A stretch of DNA of 64,000 bases from Sphingobium sp. CR2-8 (GCF_035818615.1 NZ_JAYKZY010000002.1:2730501-2794500); one strand, 5' to 3'. Positions 17,443 through 25,859 are shown, counted from the first letter of the stretch. Made by a program: numbers and translations. Notes: generated by a model from the sequence alone, not told the origin.

Positions 17443-18576
17443 CTAGCGTTTTACAGATCGTTTTACCGAAGCCTGTGCAAGACGTTCGCCCAGTGCCACG
17501 ACAATGGCCGCGTCGTCAACATAGTGTGAGCGAATTTCTGACACCTGTTCGGGTGTCCAGCCCATGAGATTGGCGATTTCCTTGTCGGTCAGATTGAGGC
17601 CGGGCGCGGTCATCAGCTTCGTGGCGTAGGTGCCGCGGATATCGTGCAGATGCTTCCAACGCTTTTCGCCGTCGCTGTCGACGTGGTGCAGATCTGTTTC
17701 GCGGATCGCTTTGCCGAATGATCCGGACAGGCCATTGCCAGACCAGGGCGTCCCGTGGCTGGTGACCAGCACAGTTTCCACATCGGGTTTGCGCGGCCGC
17801 GTTTTGAGATCGTCGAGCAGCTGCTGAAGCGTCGGCAGAATCGGCATGACGACTCGGCGCCGCTTCCCCCTGCTCTTCTTGCGTGCGATTCGGGTGATCG
17901 CGACGGCGCCTATCTCTGCCCAGGTCAGGCCGATGAGATCCGCGCGCCGCAATCCCGTCTCGGCCGCCAGCGCAGCGACGTCGCGAAGCGACTGGACAAC
18001 CTTCCTATGGCTATTCCACGTCGCGAAATCCTGGTCCGTCCAGATGATCTCCGCGCGCTGGGCATTGCGGTAAAGCGTCGGGATGCCTGCTGCTATGTTG
18101 ACGGTCACCTGACCGCGCAACCTGGCGAACTCTAAAAGGCGAGCAAGCTGCGCGATCGCGATGTCGGCCGCGCGTGGCGTCTCGGCCATTTCGTCCCGCC
18201 ACTTCACGACCTGGGTCACCATGCGTGGGTTGCACCACAGGCGCAGCGGCACGTCGGGCCAGCGGGCTTCAATCTTGTCCAGCGCCCTGCCCCATGTATC
18301 GCGCGTCGACGCTTGGAGGGCTTTCCATTCGGGACTGGCGCGATAGGCGGTAGCGAGGCCCGCGACTGTGTCTTTGGGAACCGGCTTCGACGCCTCCAGC
18401 GCGGCGGCGATGGCCCTGATATCGGCCTGAGTGATGGTAGGTTTGGGGCCGCCTTCTACCGACCTGATGCGCGGACCGCCCCGCCATGCGTAGATGTAGT
18501 ATCGCACCGGCTTTCCCGCCTTGCGCGATGTGACGATATGGACGCCATCTACCCCAGTTTTCCGCTCTGTAGCCAT
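17443..18576 (-). CDS. int: Tyrosine recombinase (phage integrase)
   Basis: Site-specific recombinase that integrates and, with a directionality factor, excises the element. It has 377 residues: an arm-binding N-terminus with YYIYAW, a core-binding domain (about 65-165) and a catalytic domain. Catalytic residues visible are Arg210 (TGLRRADL), basic residues near 233-238, His311 and Arg314 (HDIRGTYATK), Trp340 in place of the second His (MGWTPEQV), and nucleophile Tyr352 (SHYVDD). All are in place, so it looks functional. It is transcribed toward tRNA-Gly, whose 5' end is 27 bases past its stop. Confidence 0.95.
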   Translation of the reverse strand: MATERKTGVDGVHIVTSRKAGKPVRYYIYAWRGGPRIRSVEGGPKPTITQADIRAIAAALEASKPVPKDTVAGLATAYRASPEWKALQASTRDTWGRALDKIEARWPDVPLRLWCNPRMVTQVVKWRDEMAETPRAADIAIAQLARLLEFARLRGQVTVNIAAGIPTLYRNAQRAEIIWTDQDFATWNSHRKVVQSLRDVAALAAETGLRRADLIGLTWAEIGAVAITRIARKKSRGKRRRVVMPILPTLQQLLDDLKTRPRKPDVETVLVTSHGTPWSGNGLSGSFGKAIRETDLHHVDSDGEKRWKHLHDIRGTYATKLMTAPGLNLTDKEIANLMGWTPEQVSEIRSHYVDDAAIVVALGERLAQASVKRSVKR

Positions 18577-18776
18577 TCGTCAAACTCATCCTTCGGCGCG
18601 GCAGTGGGAATCGCGGCGCGATCGAAAATACGGATCGTCCCGTCAGGACATATCTCCAGGCCGCCGGGGTTGATACCCATTGCTTCGGCCGCCTCCTTCG
18701 CATGCCGAATTGCGACCTTGCCAGGATACACGGCTTTGCCCCTTCGGCGTGCGGCCGGGACGGTGTGCGCGTTCAT
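18549..18776 (-). CDS. Small phage protein upstream of integrase
   Basis: It has 75 residues from ATG (MNAHTVPAARRRGKAVYP). Its stop overlaps the integrase start by 28 bases. It has a basic N-terminus then an acidic C-terminus (KDEFDEWLQSGK). No family is recognised; its position is that of an excisionase/directionality factor, but no winged-helix signature is evident, so that is only a guess. Confidence 0.65.
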   Translation of the reverse strand: MNAHTVPAARRRGKAVYPGKVAIRHAKEAAEAMGINPGGLEICPDGTIRIFDRAAIPTAAPKDEFDEWLQSGKLG

Positions 18777-19141
18777 GCGGCCTCCGTCGCGTAGGGGGGC
18801 CAGCCCATGGGACGAACCCAGCGATACAGGGCCAAAAGGTCCGCTGTCTTGATGCGGTTCGCCTCGATCGTCTGGTCTAGCTTTGCATCTGCTTTGCAGG
18901 CGGTCGCCCATAGGTTCTTTGCCATGACCGCTCGCTCATCGTCTCTCCAGCGCTGCGGGTGGCGGGCTTGGCAATGCGGATCGCCCGCCGCCAGGCCCGC
19001 CATCTGCTCGATGTTGGACCAAAGCGCGTCGTCATATCGGGCACGATCCGATTGCCCCTGCCCGGCAGCTTCCAAAGCGGCCTTGCGGCGGGCGCGTTCG
19101 TCGCGCGCGATCTGGTGCAGCTGGGCTGGGGTGCGGGTCAT
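18773..19141 (-). CDS. Hypothetical phage protein
   Basis: It has 122 residues from ATG (MTRTPAQLHQIARDERAR). It is strongly charged and helical, with a segment ARYDDALWSNIEQMAG and a C-terminal ALYRWVRPMGWPPY. No family is recognised. It overlaps the following gene by four bases, as in a translationally coupled early operon. Confidence 0.6.
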   Translation of the reverse strand: MTRTPAQLHQIARDERARRKAALEAAGQGQSDRARYDDALWSNIEQMAGLAAGDPHCQARHPQRWRDDERAVMAKNLWATACKADAKLDQTIEANRIKTADLLALYRWVRPMGWPPYATEAA

Positions 19142-19485
19142 TTTTCGACGCTGCCCTGATGGAGGGCGATACCCTTGCCGTGGCCGAAGAGGGCAATGAT
19201 CTTCGTGCGAACGTCTTCCGACCACGCTTCGAAATGCTCGCCGACAGCAACGCCATCAACGCCTCGCGCGATTTCCTCTTGCTCATCTTCTTCGGGCCAG
19301 TGGTCAAGGTCCGAGAATAACGCGGCCTGCCAGGCCTCCCAATGGAAAGGCGACAGGATTTCGTTCAAATCGTCATAGAGTTTTTCGGCAGCGTAGTCGC
19401 GACCCACACCCACCCCGGCATCATCCGTTCGCGCTGGGGTGGCGAGGGCTATCGGGATCGACCGTGTTGCTGATCGTCTCGACAT
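19138..19485 (-). CDS. Hypothetical acidic phage protein
   Basis: It has 115 residues as an open frame; the start is uncertain because it overlaps the upstream gene by 65 bases. It contains TPARTDDAGVG, encoded by a 44-bp sequence that recurs in frame in the MazG-like gene at 45.1 kb. The C-terminal two thirds (SPFHWEAWQAALFSDLDHWP, EEDEQEEIARGVDG) is acidic. No family is recognised. Confidence 0.55.
   Translation of the reverse strand: MSRRSATRSIPIALATPARTDDAGVGVGRDYAAEKLYDDLNEILSPFHWEAWQAALFSDLDHWPEEDEQEEIARGVDGVAVGEHFEAWSEDVRTKIIALFGHGKGIALHQGSVEK
19407..19450. repeat. 44-bp dispersed repeat, copy 1
   Basis: It matches 45121-45164 at 43 of 44 bases (the only difference is base 19443, C against T). 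Both copies lie inside leftward genes in the same reading frame and encode TPARTDDAGVG. Flanking sequence is unrelated. Confidence 0.9.
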
Positions 19486-19864
19486 TGCGCGTTTCGCCGA
19501 ACTGGTCGGGGTCGTTCATATGATTGATCAGCCACTTTTCCGACCAAGCCGTCAAAAACTGCTGCAATTCGGCTTCCGCCACCTTCTGCTGATCTTCTGG
19601 CAGCAGCCATTCGGGATAGTCACCCTCGCCCGAATAATAGTCGCTGGTGTCGCCCAGATGCTCGAAATAGTCGTTGATGATCGTGTCGGCATCCAGCGGC
19701 GGCGGAATCAGCGAGCAGGCTTCCATGACGACGAAATCGCCCTCGCCTTCACCAATATCGCGCATAGCGCCAGCGACAGCATCATCGCGGGTGCTACAAG
19801 GGCCGACAGTCATCCATTCATCGGTGCGGCCTGCCCACCAATTCCAAAGATCCTTGGTCATCAT
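19421..19864 (-). CDS. Hypothetical acidic phage protein
   Basis: It has 147 residues starting MMTKDLWNWWAGRTDEW. It is acidic with Trp/Tyr-rich segments (DYFEHLGDTSDYYSGEGDYP, FLTAWSEKWLINHM). No family is recognised. It reads in the leftward early operon and its 3' end overlaps the next gene by 65 bases, so one of the two boundaries may differ. Confidence 0.6.
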   Translation of the reverse strand: MMTKDLWNWWAGRTDEWMTVGPCSTRDDAVAGAMRDIGEGEGDFVVMEACSLIPPPLDADTIINDYFEHLGDTSDYYSGEGDYPEWLLPEDQQKVAEAELQQFLTAWSEKWLINHMNDPDQFGETRNVETISNTVDPDSPRHPSANG

Positions 19865-19915
19865 ATTTCCCGGCCCCGCTTATTAGGCTGACGGGCCGTT
19901 CCCTTGAGAAACTGG

Positions 19916-20281
19916 TTAGGCGGCGGCCTGCTCAGCCTTCGCTTCGTAGCGATCGCCACAAAACGGGCAGAACGTGTGCGCCGCGATCGAAGGCTTGCTG
20001 CGGCGGTTTTCCCGCTTGCCGGTGTCCTTTCGGAGGATCTGCGTCGTGGTGCGCAAGCTCATTGTCTTGAGGTCGCGTGAGAGGGAGATGGAGGTTTCCA
20101 GCTCCTGCCCGTCACCGGTCAGGATTTCCCCCGCCAGTTTGAGCATATAGGTGCGGCGCGTCTTGCTTTCGCCGCCACCTCTCCCGCTCGCCATGATGGT
20201 TGAGAACTGGCTGGCAGTCGGGATGCCCATGCGGCAGGCGAACCATTCCGGGGTGCCTTGGACGTAATTGTATATCTGCAT
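19916..20281 (-). pseudogene. YqaJ-type exonuclease N-terminus fused to a zinc-ribbon tail
   Basis: Residues 1-56 match the N-terminus of YqaJ/lambda-exonuclease recombinases ([20 protein letters not shown], then [13 protein letters not shown]). The catalytic core that should follow, about 150 residues, is absent. Instead an unrelated tail follows ([20 protein letters not shown], ending [14 protein letters not shown], a CPFC zinc-ribbon half). I read this as two genes fused by an internal deletion near base 20,114. The start lies one base after the stop of the RecT-like remnant, the usual phage recombination-operon order. Confidence 0.65.
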
Positions 20282-20282
20282 G

Positions 20283-20480
20283 TCAGGCGGCCTTGAGAGT
20301 AGCCAGCACAGCGGCGAAGTCCGAAGCCCAAAGGTCTTCGATTTTGGCGATGCTGTAGCTGCATTTGTCGTTCAGGAAGGTGACGAAGCGCGGTTCCGAC
20401 TTGCTCTTTATGTTGAGCATGTCGCGCAACTGCTGAGCCTGTTCGAGGCTTATCGTCTCGATGGCGCTGGCGTCGTTTCC
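20283..20480 (-). pseudogene. C-terminal remnant of a RecT/Bet-like annealing protein
   Basis: The last 65 or so residues of a longer open frame ([40 protein letters not shown]) resemble the helical C-terminal tail common to phage single-strand annealing proteins, which sits just upstream of YqaJ genes. Further upstream the frame runs antisense to a terminase remnant and has no sense. So only the tail remains. Family assignment from so short a piece is tentative. Confidence 0.45.
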
Positions 20481-20513
20481 GTCGTCGTCGCGGGTGGCAA
20501 TAAGCACAAGGGC

Positions 20514-20780
20514 AAGCATCTGCGCGGCTTCAATGTCGAAGATAAGGCGAGCGGGACGGGCTTGATCCAGTCCCTGCGAAAGAAAGCGATTCCTGTCGTC
20601 GGCATCCCCCGCGACCGGGACAAGTACACGCGCGGGCTTGATGCAGCGCCATGGGTGGCAACCGGCATGGTCCATTTGCCAAACGATCACGAATGCAAGG
20701 TAGCTCTGCGCGCCGAATTGCAGATGTTCGACGGACTTGGCACTGGATGGGACGATCAGGTCGACCCGCTGATGGACGCC
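20514..20780 (+). pseudogene. C-terminal remnant of terminase large subunit
   Basis: About 90 residues in the frame beginning at 20514 match the nuclease-domain end of phage large terminases: FNVEDKASGTGLIQSLRKKA, IPVVGIPRDRDKYTRGLDAA, and GTGWDDQVDPLMDAI with the Mg-binding DDQVD. The ATPase domain with Walker motifs is absent, and upstream of the fragment is the opposite-strand RecT-like tail. The junction lies at about 20,480-20,514. The phage cannot package DNA with this gene. Confidence 0.75.
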
Positions 20781-21015
20781 ATTCACCAGCACCTCGCCAT
20801 TTGCATATGCTGCGGTGGTCGACACGGCGAACAATCAGATGCCGTGCAAGATTCAGACGCGATCAGCCACGGCCTTCACCGGCATCTGCAACGCCGCGCA
20901 GAACACAGTGCTTTCCCTGTCGGTCGTAACGACCGGCCTGACGCTCTTGCCGTTCGGCACCACCTGCACCGCTGGCACGGCGGTCATGTGGGTTGCACGG
21001 GAGCCTACTCAGTAA
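20773..21015 (+). pseudogene. Fragment of a structural-region gene before the connector
   Basis: An open frame from 20773 to a TAA at 21013-21015 with coding character in its last 65 residues (NNQMPCKIQTRSATAFTGIC, VLSLSVVTTGLTLLPFGTTC, VMWVAREPTQ). It may be a small intact gene using GTG at 20815, or the tail of a head-region gene cut by the deletion near 20,780. Its position, directly before the connector, suggests a head-region protein. No family is recognised. Confidence 0.45.
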
Positions 21016-21515
21016 TGGCGGCGTACGGCGACGATGCAGGCTTCCAAACCTGGCTTGATGAGCAGGGCTATGTGCTGCCTGGAACGGCGCCGTCGCTTGC
21101 GGTCCTGCGCGCGCGTGGCAGCGCCTACGTCGATGGCTATGAGGCGCAATGGACGGGCTATCGCATTGGCGGCGCGGTGCAGGATCTGGCCTGGCCCCGT
21201 ACTGGCGCGCGCTTCAATTGCGTGCAGGCGATTCCCGACAACATCATTCCTCCCTCGATCATCAATGCTGCATACCGCGCGGCATGGCTAGAAGCTGAGA
21301 CACCAGGCATCCTCATCGGATCGTCGGCAGGGCTTGGCCAGCGCGTGAAGCGTGAGCGGGTCGAGGGCGCTGTTGATGTCGAGTATTTCGATGACGGCAA
21401 GCCCGGCAGCAGTGGCGGCCCTTCGTTCATAGACAGCATGATCGACGGCGCTCTGCGGGCCTTTATCTGCGATAACAGCAAGGGCGCGGCGTTCCTGTGG
21501 ACGCTCGGAAGCTGA
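21015..21515 (+). CDS. DnaT-like head-tail connector protein
   Basis: It has 166 residues from ATG overlapping the upstream TAA. It opens with GDDAGFQTWLDEQGYVLPG then RGSAYVDGY and AWPRTGARF, the pattern of the DnaT-like ssDNA-binding/phage connector family that usually follows the major capsid gene. In phage context it is taken to be a head completion protein rather than a replication factor. It is coupled to the next gene (TGATG). Confidence 0.72.
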   Translation: MAAYGDDAGFQTWLDEQGYVLPGTAPSLAVLRARGSAYVDGYEAQWTGYRIGGAVQDLAWPRTGARFNCVQAIPDNIIPPSIINAAYRAAWLEAETPGILIGSSAGLGQRVKRERVEGAVDVEYFDDGKPGSSGGPSFIDSMIDGALRAFICDNSKGAAFLWTLGS

Positions 21516-21925
21516 TGGCCGACATTTACACCCGCATGCAGGCCACGGCGCGGCGATTGCTAGCCCCAACCGACCAGGGCGGCCTTGGGCAAGGCGAGAT
21601 CGCTATCGTGCGCTATGTCGCGGGTGAAGCGCCGGCTAATCCGTGGGAGCCGCCATCGGCCCCGACGCTTGAACGCATCCCTCTCGACGGCGCGGCGCGC
21701 GGGGTCGGCAAGGAGCTTGTGGGAACGCCGGTTGAGAATGGCGGCCAGATCGTCGCCACAGACCTGCTCGTCATCGTCGCCGTGCCGGAAAGCGGCTACA
21801 ACGCCGATGATTACGAGCCTGCGGATGTGCTGGAAATCGACGGTGCGCCCGTTACCGTCATGTCGGTGAAGAATATCCCAGCGGCAGGCACGCCCTGCGT
21901 CATTCAGTTCGTGGCTCGGCAATGA
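21515..21925 (+). CDS. Probable head-closure/stopper protein
   Basis: It has 136 residues from ATG (MADIYTRMQATARRLLAP). It is a small beta-rich protein with PADVLEIDGAPVTVMSVKNI. Length and place between the DnaT-like connector and the morphogenesis gene suit a head-tail stopper. It overlaps both neighbours by a few bases. The function is inferred from order. Confidence 0.6.
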   Translation: MADIYTRMQATARRLLAPTDQGGLGQGEIAIVRYVAGEAPANPWEPPSAPTLERIPLDGAARGVGKELVGTPVENGGQIVATDLLVIVAVPESGYNADDYEPADVLEIDGAPVTVMSVKNIPAAGTPCVIQFVARQ

Positions 21926-23115
21926 GCGACGACCTCCAAGCCCTGGTCGACCAGCTTGAACCGTTGCTGGCTGCTGTGTTCATTGCGGCAATCGCCACGC
22001 TGCGCGCCGGGATTGATTACCCTCGTCTCCTGATCGCCCTGCGCACCGGTGACATCGATGCAGCGATTGACGCCCTAAACATCGAAAGCGGCGTGTTCAG
22101 CGGCTATGTGCTGGAGCGCCAGGCGGCGTTTGCGAAGGCTGGCGCTGTCGTGTCGGAAGCGGTCACGAAAGATCGGGTGGCATTCTTCCGGCGCGAAACC
22201 CGCGATCCATCTATTCGCGGGCCTGTGCTGGAGCCTGAAGCGCGTGGCCCAGATCGGACGCCACCCCCTGCTCCGCCGTCTCTATCGCTGGACGGCCCGA
22301 CGCCGACGAACATCGTGTTCCGCTTCGATATGCAGAACCCCCGCGCGGAAAACCGTATCCGATCGGAGGCCGCCACCCGTGTCGCTGGCTATGTCGATGA
22401 GCAGGTGGAAACGGCGCGCAAGGTGATCGCGGACGGGTTCAGCCGTGGCGAAGGGCCGCAGACGATCGCAACCACCATCGCCGGGCGCGTCGATCCGAAC
22501 AGCAAGCGCCGACAGGGCGGCATAGTCGGCCTGTCCGATCCCCAGGTGGGCTATGTCGATTCCATGCGCGCCCGCCTGCTGTCCGGTGATCCCGACGAGA
22601 TGATGAAGGTGCTGGGACGCTTCGACAAAGGCGGGAAATGGATAGAAGGCACCGGCATGACCCGCCGCGATCGTCGCTATGACGGCGCGATCAAGCGGGC
22701 AATTGCGGCCATCGCGAAGGGCAAGCCGAACCCACTGACGCGCGACAAGATTTACGAGCTGACGGCTAAATATTCCGACCGGCTGCTGGCCAAGCGCGCC
22801 GACGACATCGCGCGGACGGAAACCGCCCAAGGGGTCATGATGGCGCGCGCCGAAGCGACGAAACAGGCGCTCGACAAGAGCGGCTTGGACGATGCGGCAG
22901 TGGAGAAGATTTGGCGGCACCTTGGCGGCCTGCATCATGCGCGTGATTGGCATCTCGCCATGAACGGCAAGAGCGTCACCGGAATCGACGCCGTGTTCCA
23001 CATGCCCGATGGATCATTGATGCTGCACAGCCATGATCCACAGGGCGGGGCGAAAAACAACGTGGCATGTCGCTGCTCAACTGACTTTGACATTGATTGG
23101 GCCGCTGGCCTGTAG
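21922..23115 (+). CDS. Phage head morphogenesis (Mu gpF-like) protein
   Basis: It has 397 residues. The C-terminal half has the gpF/minor-head signature: DIARTETAQGVMMARAEAT, then WRHLGGLHHARDWHLAMNGK and a closing HSHDPQGGAKNNVACRCSTD with Cys-Arg-Cys. The N-terminus is helical (VDQLEPLLAAVFIAAIATL). In complete phages this minor protein enters the procapsid; here the capsid gene itself is missing, so it probably has no assembly partner in this element. Confidence 0.8.
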   Translation: MSDDLQALVDQLEPLLAAVFIAAIATLRAGIDYPRLLIALRTGDIDAAIDALNIESGVFSGYVLERQAAFAKAGAVVSEAVTKDRVAFFRRETRDPSIRGPVLEPEARGPDRTPPPAPPSLSLDGPTPTNIVFRFDMQNPRAENRIRSEAATRVAGYVDEQVETARKVIADGFSRGEGPQTIATTIAGRVDPNSKRRQGGIVGLSDPQVGYVDSMRARLLSGDPDEMMKVLGRFDKGGKWIEGTGMTRRDRRYDGAIKRAIAAIAKGKPNPLTRDKIYELTAKYSDRLLAKRADDIARTETAQGVMMARAEATKQALDKSGLDDAAVEKIWRHLGGLHHARDWHLAMNGKSVTGIDAVFHMPDGSLMLHSHDPQGGAKNNVACRCSTDFDIDWAAGL

Positions 23116-23128
23116 GAGGAGAACGAAC

Positions 23129-23347
23129 ATGGCTTGCAAGAACTGTAAGAAGATCCGCAGCGCGATCATGCACGGCAAGATGGCTGAGGCAGCCGGCCTC
23201 ACCGTCGAGGCGCTGCGTGAGAAGTTCAGCATCTCCGACCCGTTCGAAAGCACGGATGAAGGACTGCGGACGACGATCGCAATTGATGCGGGCGCGGATC
23301 ACCGCAAGGATGCCGCAAAAGCTGCGAAGCCCACCAAGGCCGAATAA
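23129..23347 (+). CDS. Small hypothetical phage protein
   Basis: It has 72 residues from ATG preceded by AGGAGGA. It has an N-terminal CKNCKKIR, then a helical AEAAGLTVEALREKF segment. Similar small basic CxxC proteins occur near tail genes, but no function is known. It ends directly before the next ATG. Confidence 0.65.
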   Translation: MACKNCKKIRSAIMHGKMAEAAGLTVEALREKFSISDPFESTDEGLRTTIAIDAGADHRKDAAKAAKPTKAE

Positions 23348-23779
23348 ATGGCTGGCTGGCAAGGCGTCGATCCTGCGAAGTGGGCGGGTAATCTGTCCAC
23401 CACCGGATTGACGGCTTTGCTGCGCAACAGCGTCCAGGCGCTTGCTAATGAAGCCGGGAAGACAATTCCCAACGGTGGCCGCGTGCCAGTGAAGACCGGT
23501 AACCTGGCGCGCTCTGTCGTGATTTCTCTGACGCCCCCCACGATCAAGGATGGTGACGCGACGGGGGATGTCACAAGCGCCCTCGCCGTCATGAAGCCCG
23601 GCGACACAATCTATCTGGGCTGGCAGGCGAACTATTCCAGACGCCAGAATAATGGGTTCGCTGGCACCGACAGCTTGGGCAGGACTTACAATCAGGCTGG
23701 CTTTGGATTCGCCGAGGCGACGGCTGTCAAATGGCCTTCCATCGTGCAGGAGCAGGCCATGAAGATGAGGGGCAAATAA
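23348..23779 (+). CDS. Tail completion protein, HK97 gp10-like
   Basis: It has 143 residues. The VPVKTGNLARSVVISL motif (PVxTGNLRxS) is the HK97 gp10/neck protein hallmark, followed by NYSRRQNNG. These proteins join the tail to the connector. It is coupled to the next gene by TAATG. Confidence 0.75.
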   Translation: MAGWQGVDPAKWAGNLSTTGLTALLRNSVQALANEAGKTIPNGGRVPVKTGNLARSVVISLTPPTIKDGDATGDVTSALAVMKPGDTIYLGWQANYSRRQNNGFAGTDSLGRTYNQAGFGFAEATAVKWPSIVQEQAMKMRGK

Positions 23780-24219
23780 TGGCAACCGTTCCGACGATCG
23801 ACACTAGCGACTGGCTGGCCCTCAAGCAGCGCGTCGACACGCTTGCGCTCGACACCGCCATTCCGATCTACGAGCCTGGCGCCGTCTTCACGGCGCCCAA
23901 GGACGCGGCCGGACCTCTCCCCTACATCCTGCTATCGGACGTGACGAACGACCGGGATCGTGGCGGGCGGATTGATCCTTCGCTTCACGAACGCGCCGGC
24001 ACGCTGATGCTCACCCTGCAATGGCCGATCGCCAAGCCCGTCACGCACGCGCGGCTGAAGGAGTTGGGCGGACAGATCGCGGCGCATTTCCCCGCCGACA
24101 CCTGCATGTCATACGGCCGGTCGCGCTTGCGGGTGACGCAGGATAGCGCAGCGCTGGCGGCCTATGTTGATGGCGCATACCGCGTGGTAGTGGTGCGGGT
24201 GTTTTGGTCGAGCATGTAG
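23779..24219 (+). CDS. Tail terminator protein (DUF4128-like)
   Basis: It has 146 residues from the ATG overlapping the upstream stop (MATVPTIDTSDWLALKQRVD). PLPYILLSDVTNDRDRGG and the ending YRVVVVRVFWSSM fit phage tail-terminator proteins that cap the tube. The frame is open back to 23731 but translation from 23779 is preferred because of the TAATG coupling. Confidence 0.7.
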   Translation: MATVPTIDTSDWLALKQRVDTLALDTAIPIYEPGAVFTAPKDAAGPLPYILLSDVTNDRDRGGRIDPSLHERAGTLMLTLQWPIAKPVTHARLKELGGQIAAHFPADTCMSYGRSRLRVTQDSAALAAYVDGAYRVVVVRVFWSSM

Positions 24220-24246
24220 CGCGCGGAATCCGGCTGTGATATGTTC

Positions 24247-24276
24247 GGGTCAGCGGTGTTAGCGCACCGCTGACCC
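24247..24276 (+). other. Perfect 12-bp hairpin after the tail terminator gene
   Basis: GGGTCAGCGGTG, loop TTAGCG, then the exact complement. No U tract follows, so it may slow or partly end transcription, or protect the upstream mRNA end, before three small inserted genes. Confidence 0.6.
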
Positions 24277-24303
24277 TGACCAAAACGCGAAAGGACCGCG
24301 ATC

Positions 24304-24501
24304 ATGGCTACCTCCACTCTATCTCCCGAACAGCACCTTCGCCAAGCAGCATTGCAGAAGATGGATTACTTCGCAGGCCAGTGGGGATGCTCGAACCGAA
24401 ATTGGCAGGAAGATGACGACGGCGTGACGGTGGCGCTGCGCGGCGTTACTGACGGCGGTGAGCATTTCGCTACTGCCTATGAAAAGTCACTTCCGCGATG
24501 A
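24304..24501 (+). CDS. Small hypothetical phage protein
   Basis: It has 65 residues (MATSTLSPEQHLRQAALQKM). An AAAGGA ribosome site precedes it. It is soluble with no recognised family. It is the first of three coupled small genes between the terminator and tail tube genes; such extra genes are often dispensable cargo. Confidence 0.6.
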   Translation: MATSTLSPEQHLRQAALQKMDYFAGQWGCSNRNWQEDDDGVTVALRGVTDGGEHFATAYEKSLPR

Positions 24502-24773
24502 CCCCGCTCGAACGCGCCGCGCGGGCGCTATTCGAATACGAACCCGGCCCATATGGAGGCGAACACCTCGCATTCCACATTGAGCAAGAATATGGTTGGC
24601 GGTCATGTGTTGATATGGCGAAAATCGTCCTCACCGCGATCCGCGAGCCAAGCGAGGCGATGGAGGATGCCGGGGCGTTCGCTGGCGACTGGAATCGGGA
24701 CAACCTCGCCATCGGTGAAGAGGCAAAGACGGTGTATGCTGCCATGATCGACGCCATGCTGGAGGAGGGGTGA
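24498..24773 (+). CDS. Small hypothetical phage protein
   Basis: It has 91 residues, acidic, overlapping the upstream gene by four bases (ATGA). The sequence LERAARALFEYEPGPYGGEH followed by VLTAIREPSEAMEDAGAF has the look of phage proteins that carry an AARAL/IREPSEAM pattern of unknown function. It is coupled to the next gene by TGATG. Confidence 0.65.
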   Translation: MTPLERAARALFEYEPGPYGGEHLAFHIEQEYGWRSCVDMAKIVLTAIREPSEAMEDAGAFAGDWNRDNLAIGEEAKTVYAAMIDAMLEEG

Positions 24774-25000
24774 TGGCGATAGATTGGCGGCCGATTGCTG
24801 AACTGCCCGACAACCTCAAGGACGGACGGGAGGTGCTGCTTTGGGAAACTGTGGCAGGCATCGGTGCTGAGATAGCGTCATGGTCGCCCTCCGCTATGTG
24901 GAAGCCACTGGCGGTGCGGAATAAAGAGGGCGTGTGGTGCGACCGTGCAGGATTCACAATTCGGGGCATCACTCATTACGCCGAGATAGGCCCGCCCTAA
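24773..25000 (+). CDS. Small hypothetical phage protein, DUF551-like
   Basis: It has 75 residues from ATG (MAIDWRPIAELPDNLKDGRE). The W-x-PIAELP-x-x-L opening and the WxDRAGF-ITHYAEI ending resemble DUF551-type phage proteins. The role is unknown. It is last of the three-gene insert; 108 AT-richer bases follow before the tail tube gene. Confidence 0.6.
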   Translation: MAIDWRPIAELPDNLKDGREVLLWETVAGIGAEIASWSPSAMWKPLAVRNKEGVWCDRAGFTIRGITHYAEIGPP

Positions 25001-25108
25001 TGAACTAATATTTCACCATGACGCATCATTATTGCGCAAATCATATTCCCGTTGTAATGTTCCGTCAATTCGGAACCGCCCGGTCATGGGCAACGGGAGC
25101 GCCGCGTC

Positions 25109-25840
25109 ATGGGTTTGCAGTCAATTGCAGGGTCGAAAATCTTCATCGGTACGCGGGTGGCGCTGCCCACCGACCTGACCGTGGAACTCGCGGACTTCAC
25201 CCTTCAGGAGCCGGAATGGCTCGAAATCAAGGGATGGACGCAGGCCGGATCGCTGGGGGATACCCGCGAAGCCATCTCGCAGAACTTCATCGACGCCGAT
25301 CGCACGGTCACCATTGGTGGGACGAAGAACGCTGCGGAAATGCAGAACGTTTTCGCGCCGCTGCCGAATGATCCTGGTCAGAAGCGCTTGCGTGAAGCAA
25401 TGGCGGGCTGCTCCAACTATGCGATCAAGGTCGAATGGGGCGCCTCTTGTGTGGCCGAGAGCGCTGTCACGATCAGCGTTGCCTCCCCCGGCGTCATCAC
25501 CTGGCCGGGCGGCCATGGCTTGGAAGCCGGTTCGCCGGTGGTGTTCACTGGCAACGGCGGCACGCTGCCGACCGGTCTGACCGCTGGCACCGTCTACTAC
25601 GTCCGCGAAACCGGCCTCACGCCCACCACCTTCACCGTGTCGGCCACACCGGGCGGCGCTGCCGTTGCGACCACGGCGGCGGGAACGGCAACGTCCATCA
25701 CGGCGACCGCTTCGCCCGTTGGCCAGACCGACCTCTTCTACGCGCTCGCCATGTCGTTCAGCAAGAACGGCGGCGAGGCGAACACGGCCCAAATGCTGAC
25801 CGCCAGCATCAAGCCCAACACCAACATCGTTACCGTTTAA
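25109..25840 (+). CDS. Major tail tube protein
   Basis: It has 243 residues. The N-terminal part (MGLQSIAGSKIFIGTRVALP, then GSLGDTREAISQNFIDADRT) fits siphophage tube subunits that stack into the tail tube. A Gly/Thr-rich insertion around residues 125-215 (GHGLEAGSPVVFTGNGGTLP) looks like an exposed Ig-like or decorating domain. It is followed by the chaperone pair, the classic tube-chaperone-tape order. Confidence 0.82.
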   Translation: MGLQSIAGSKIFIGTRVALPTDLTVELADFTLQEPEWLEIKGWTQAGSLGDTREAISQNFIDADRTVTIGGTKNAAEMQNVFAPLPNDPGQKRLREAMAGCSNYAIKVEWGASCVAESAVTISVASPGVITWPGGHGLEAGSPVVFTGNGGTLPTGLTAGTVYYVRETGLTPTTFTVSATPGGAAVATTAAGTATSITATASPVGQTDLFYALAMSFSKNGGEANTAQMLTASIKPNTNIVTV

Positions 25841-25859
25841 CCAGCTAGGGGCGGCGGCT

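Noticed and set aside
20268..21014. N-terminal part of a 415-codon frame as one long protein with the connector
   Set aside because: The frame strings together antisense RecT sequence, a terminase end, an out-of-frame stretch and the DnaT-like gene; the connector has its own ATG at 21015.
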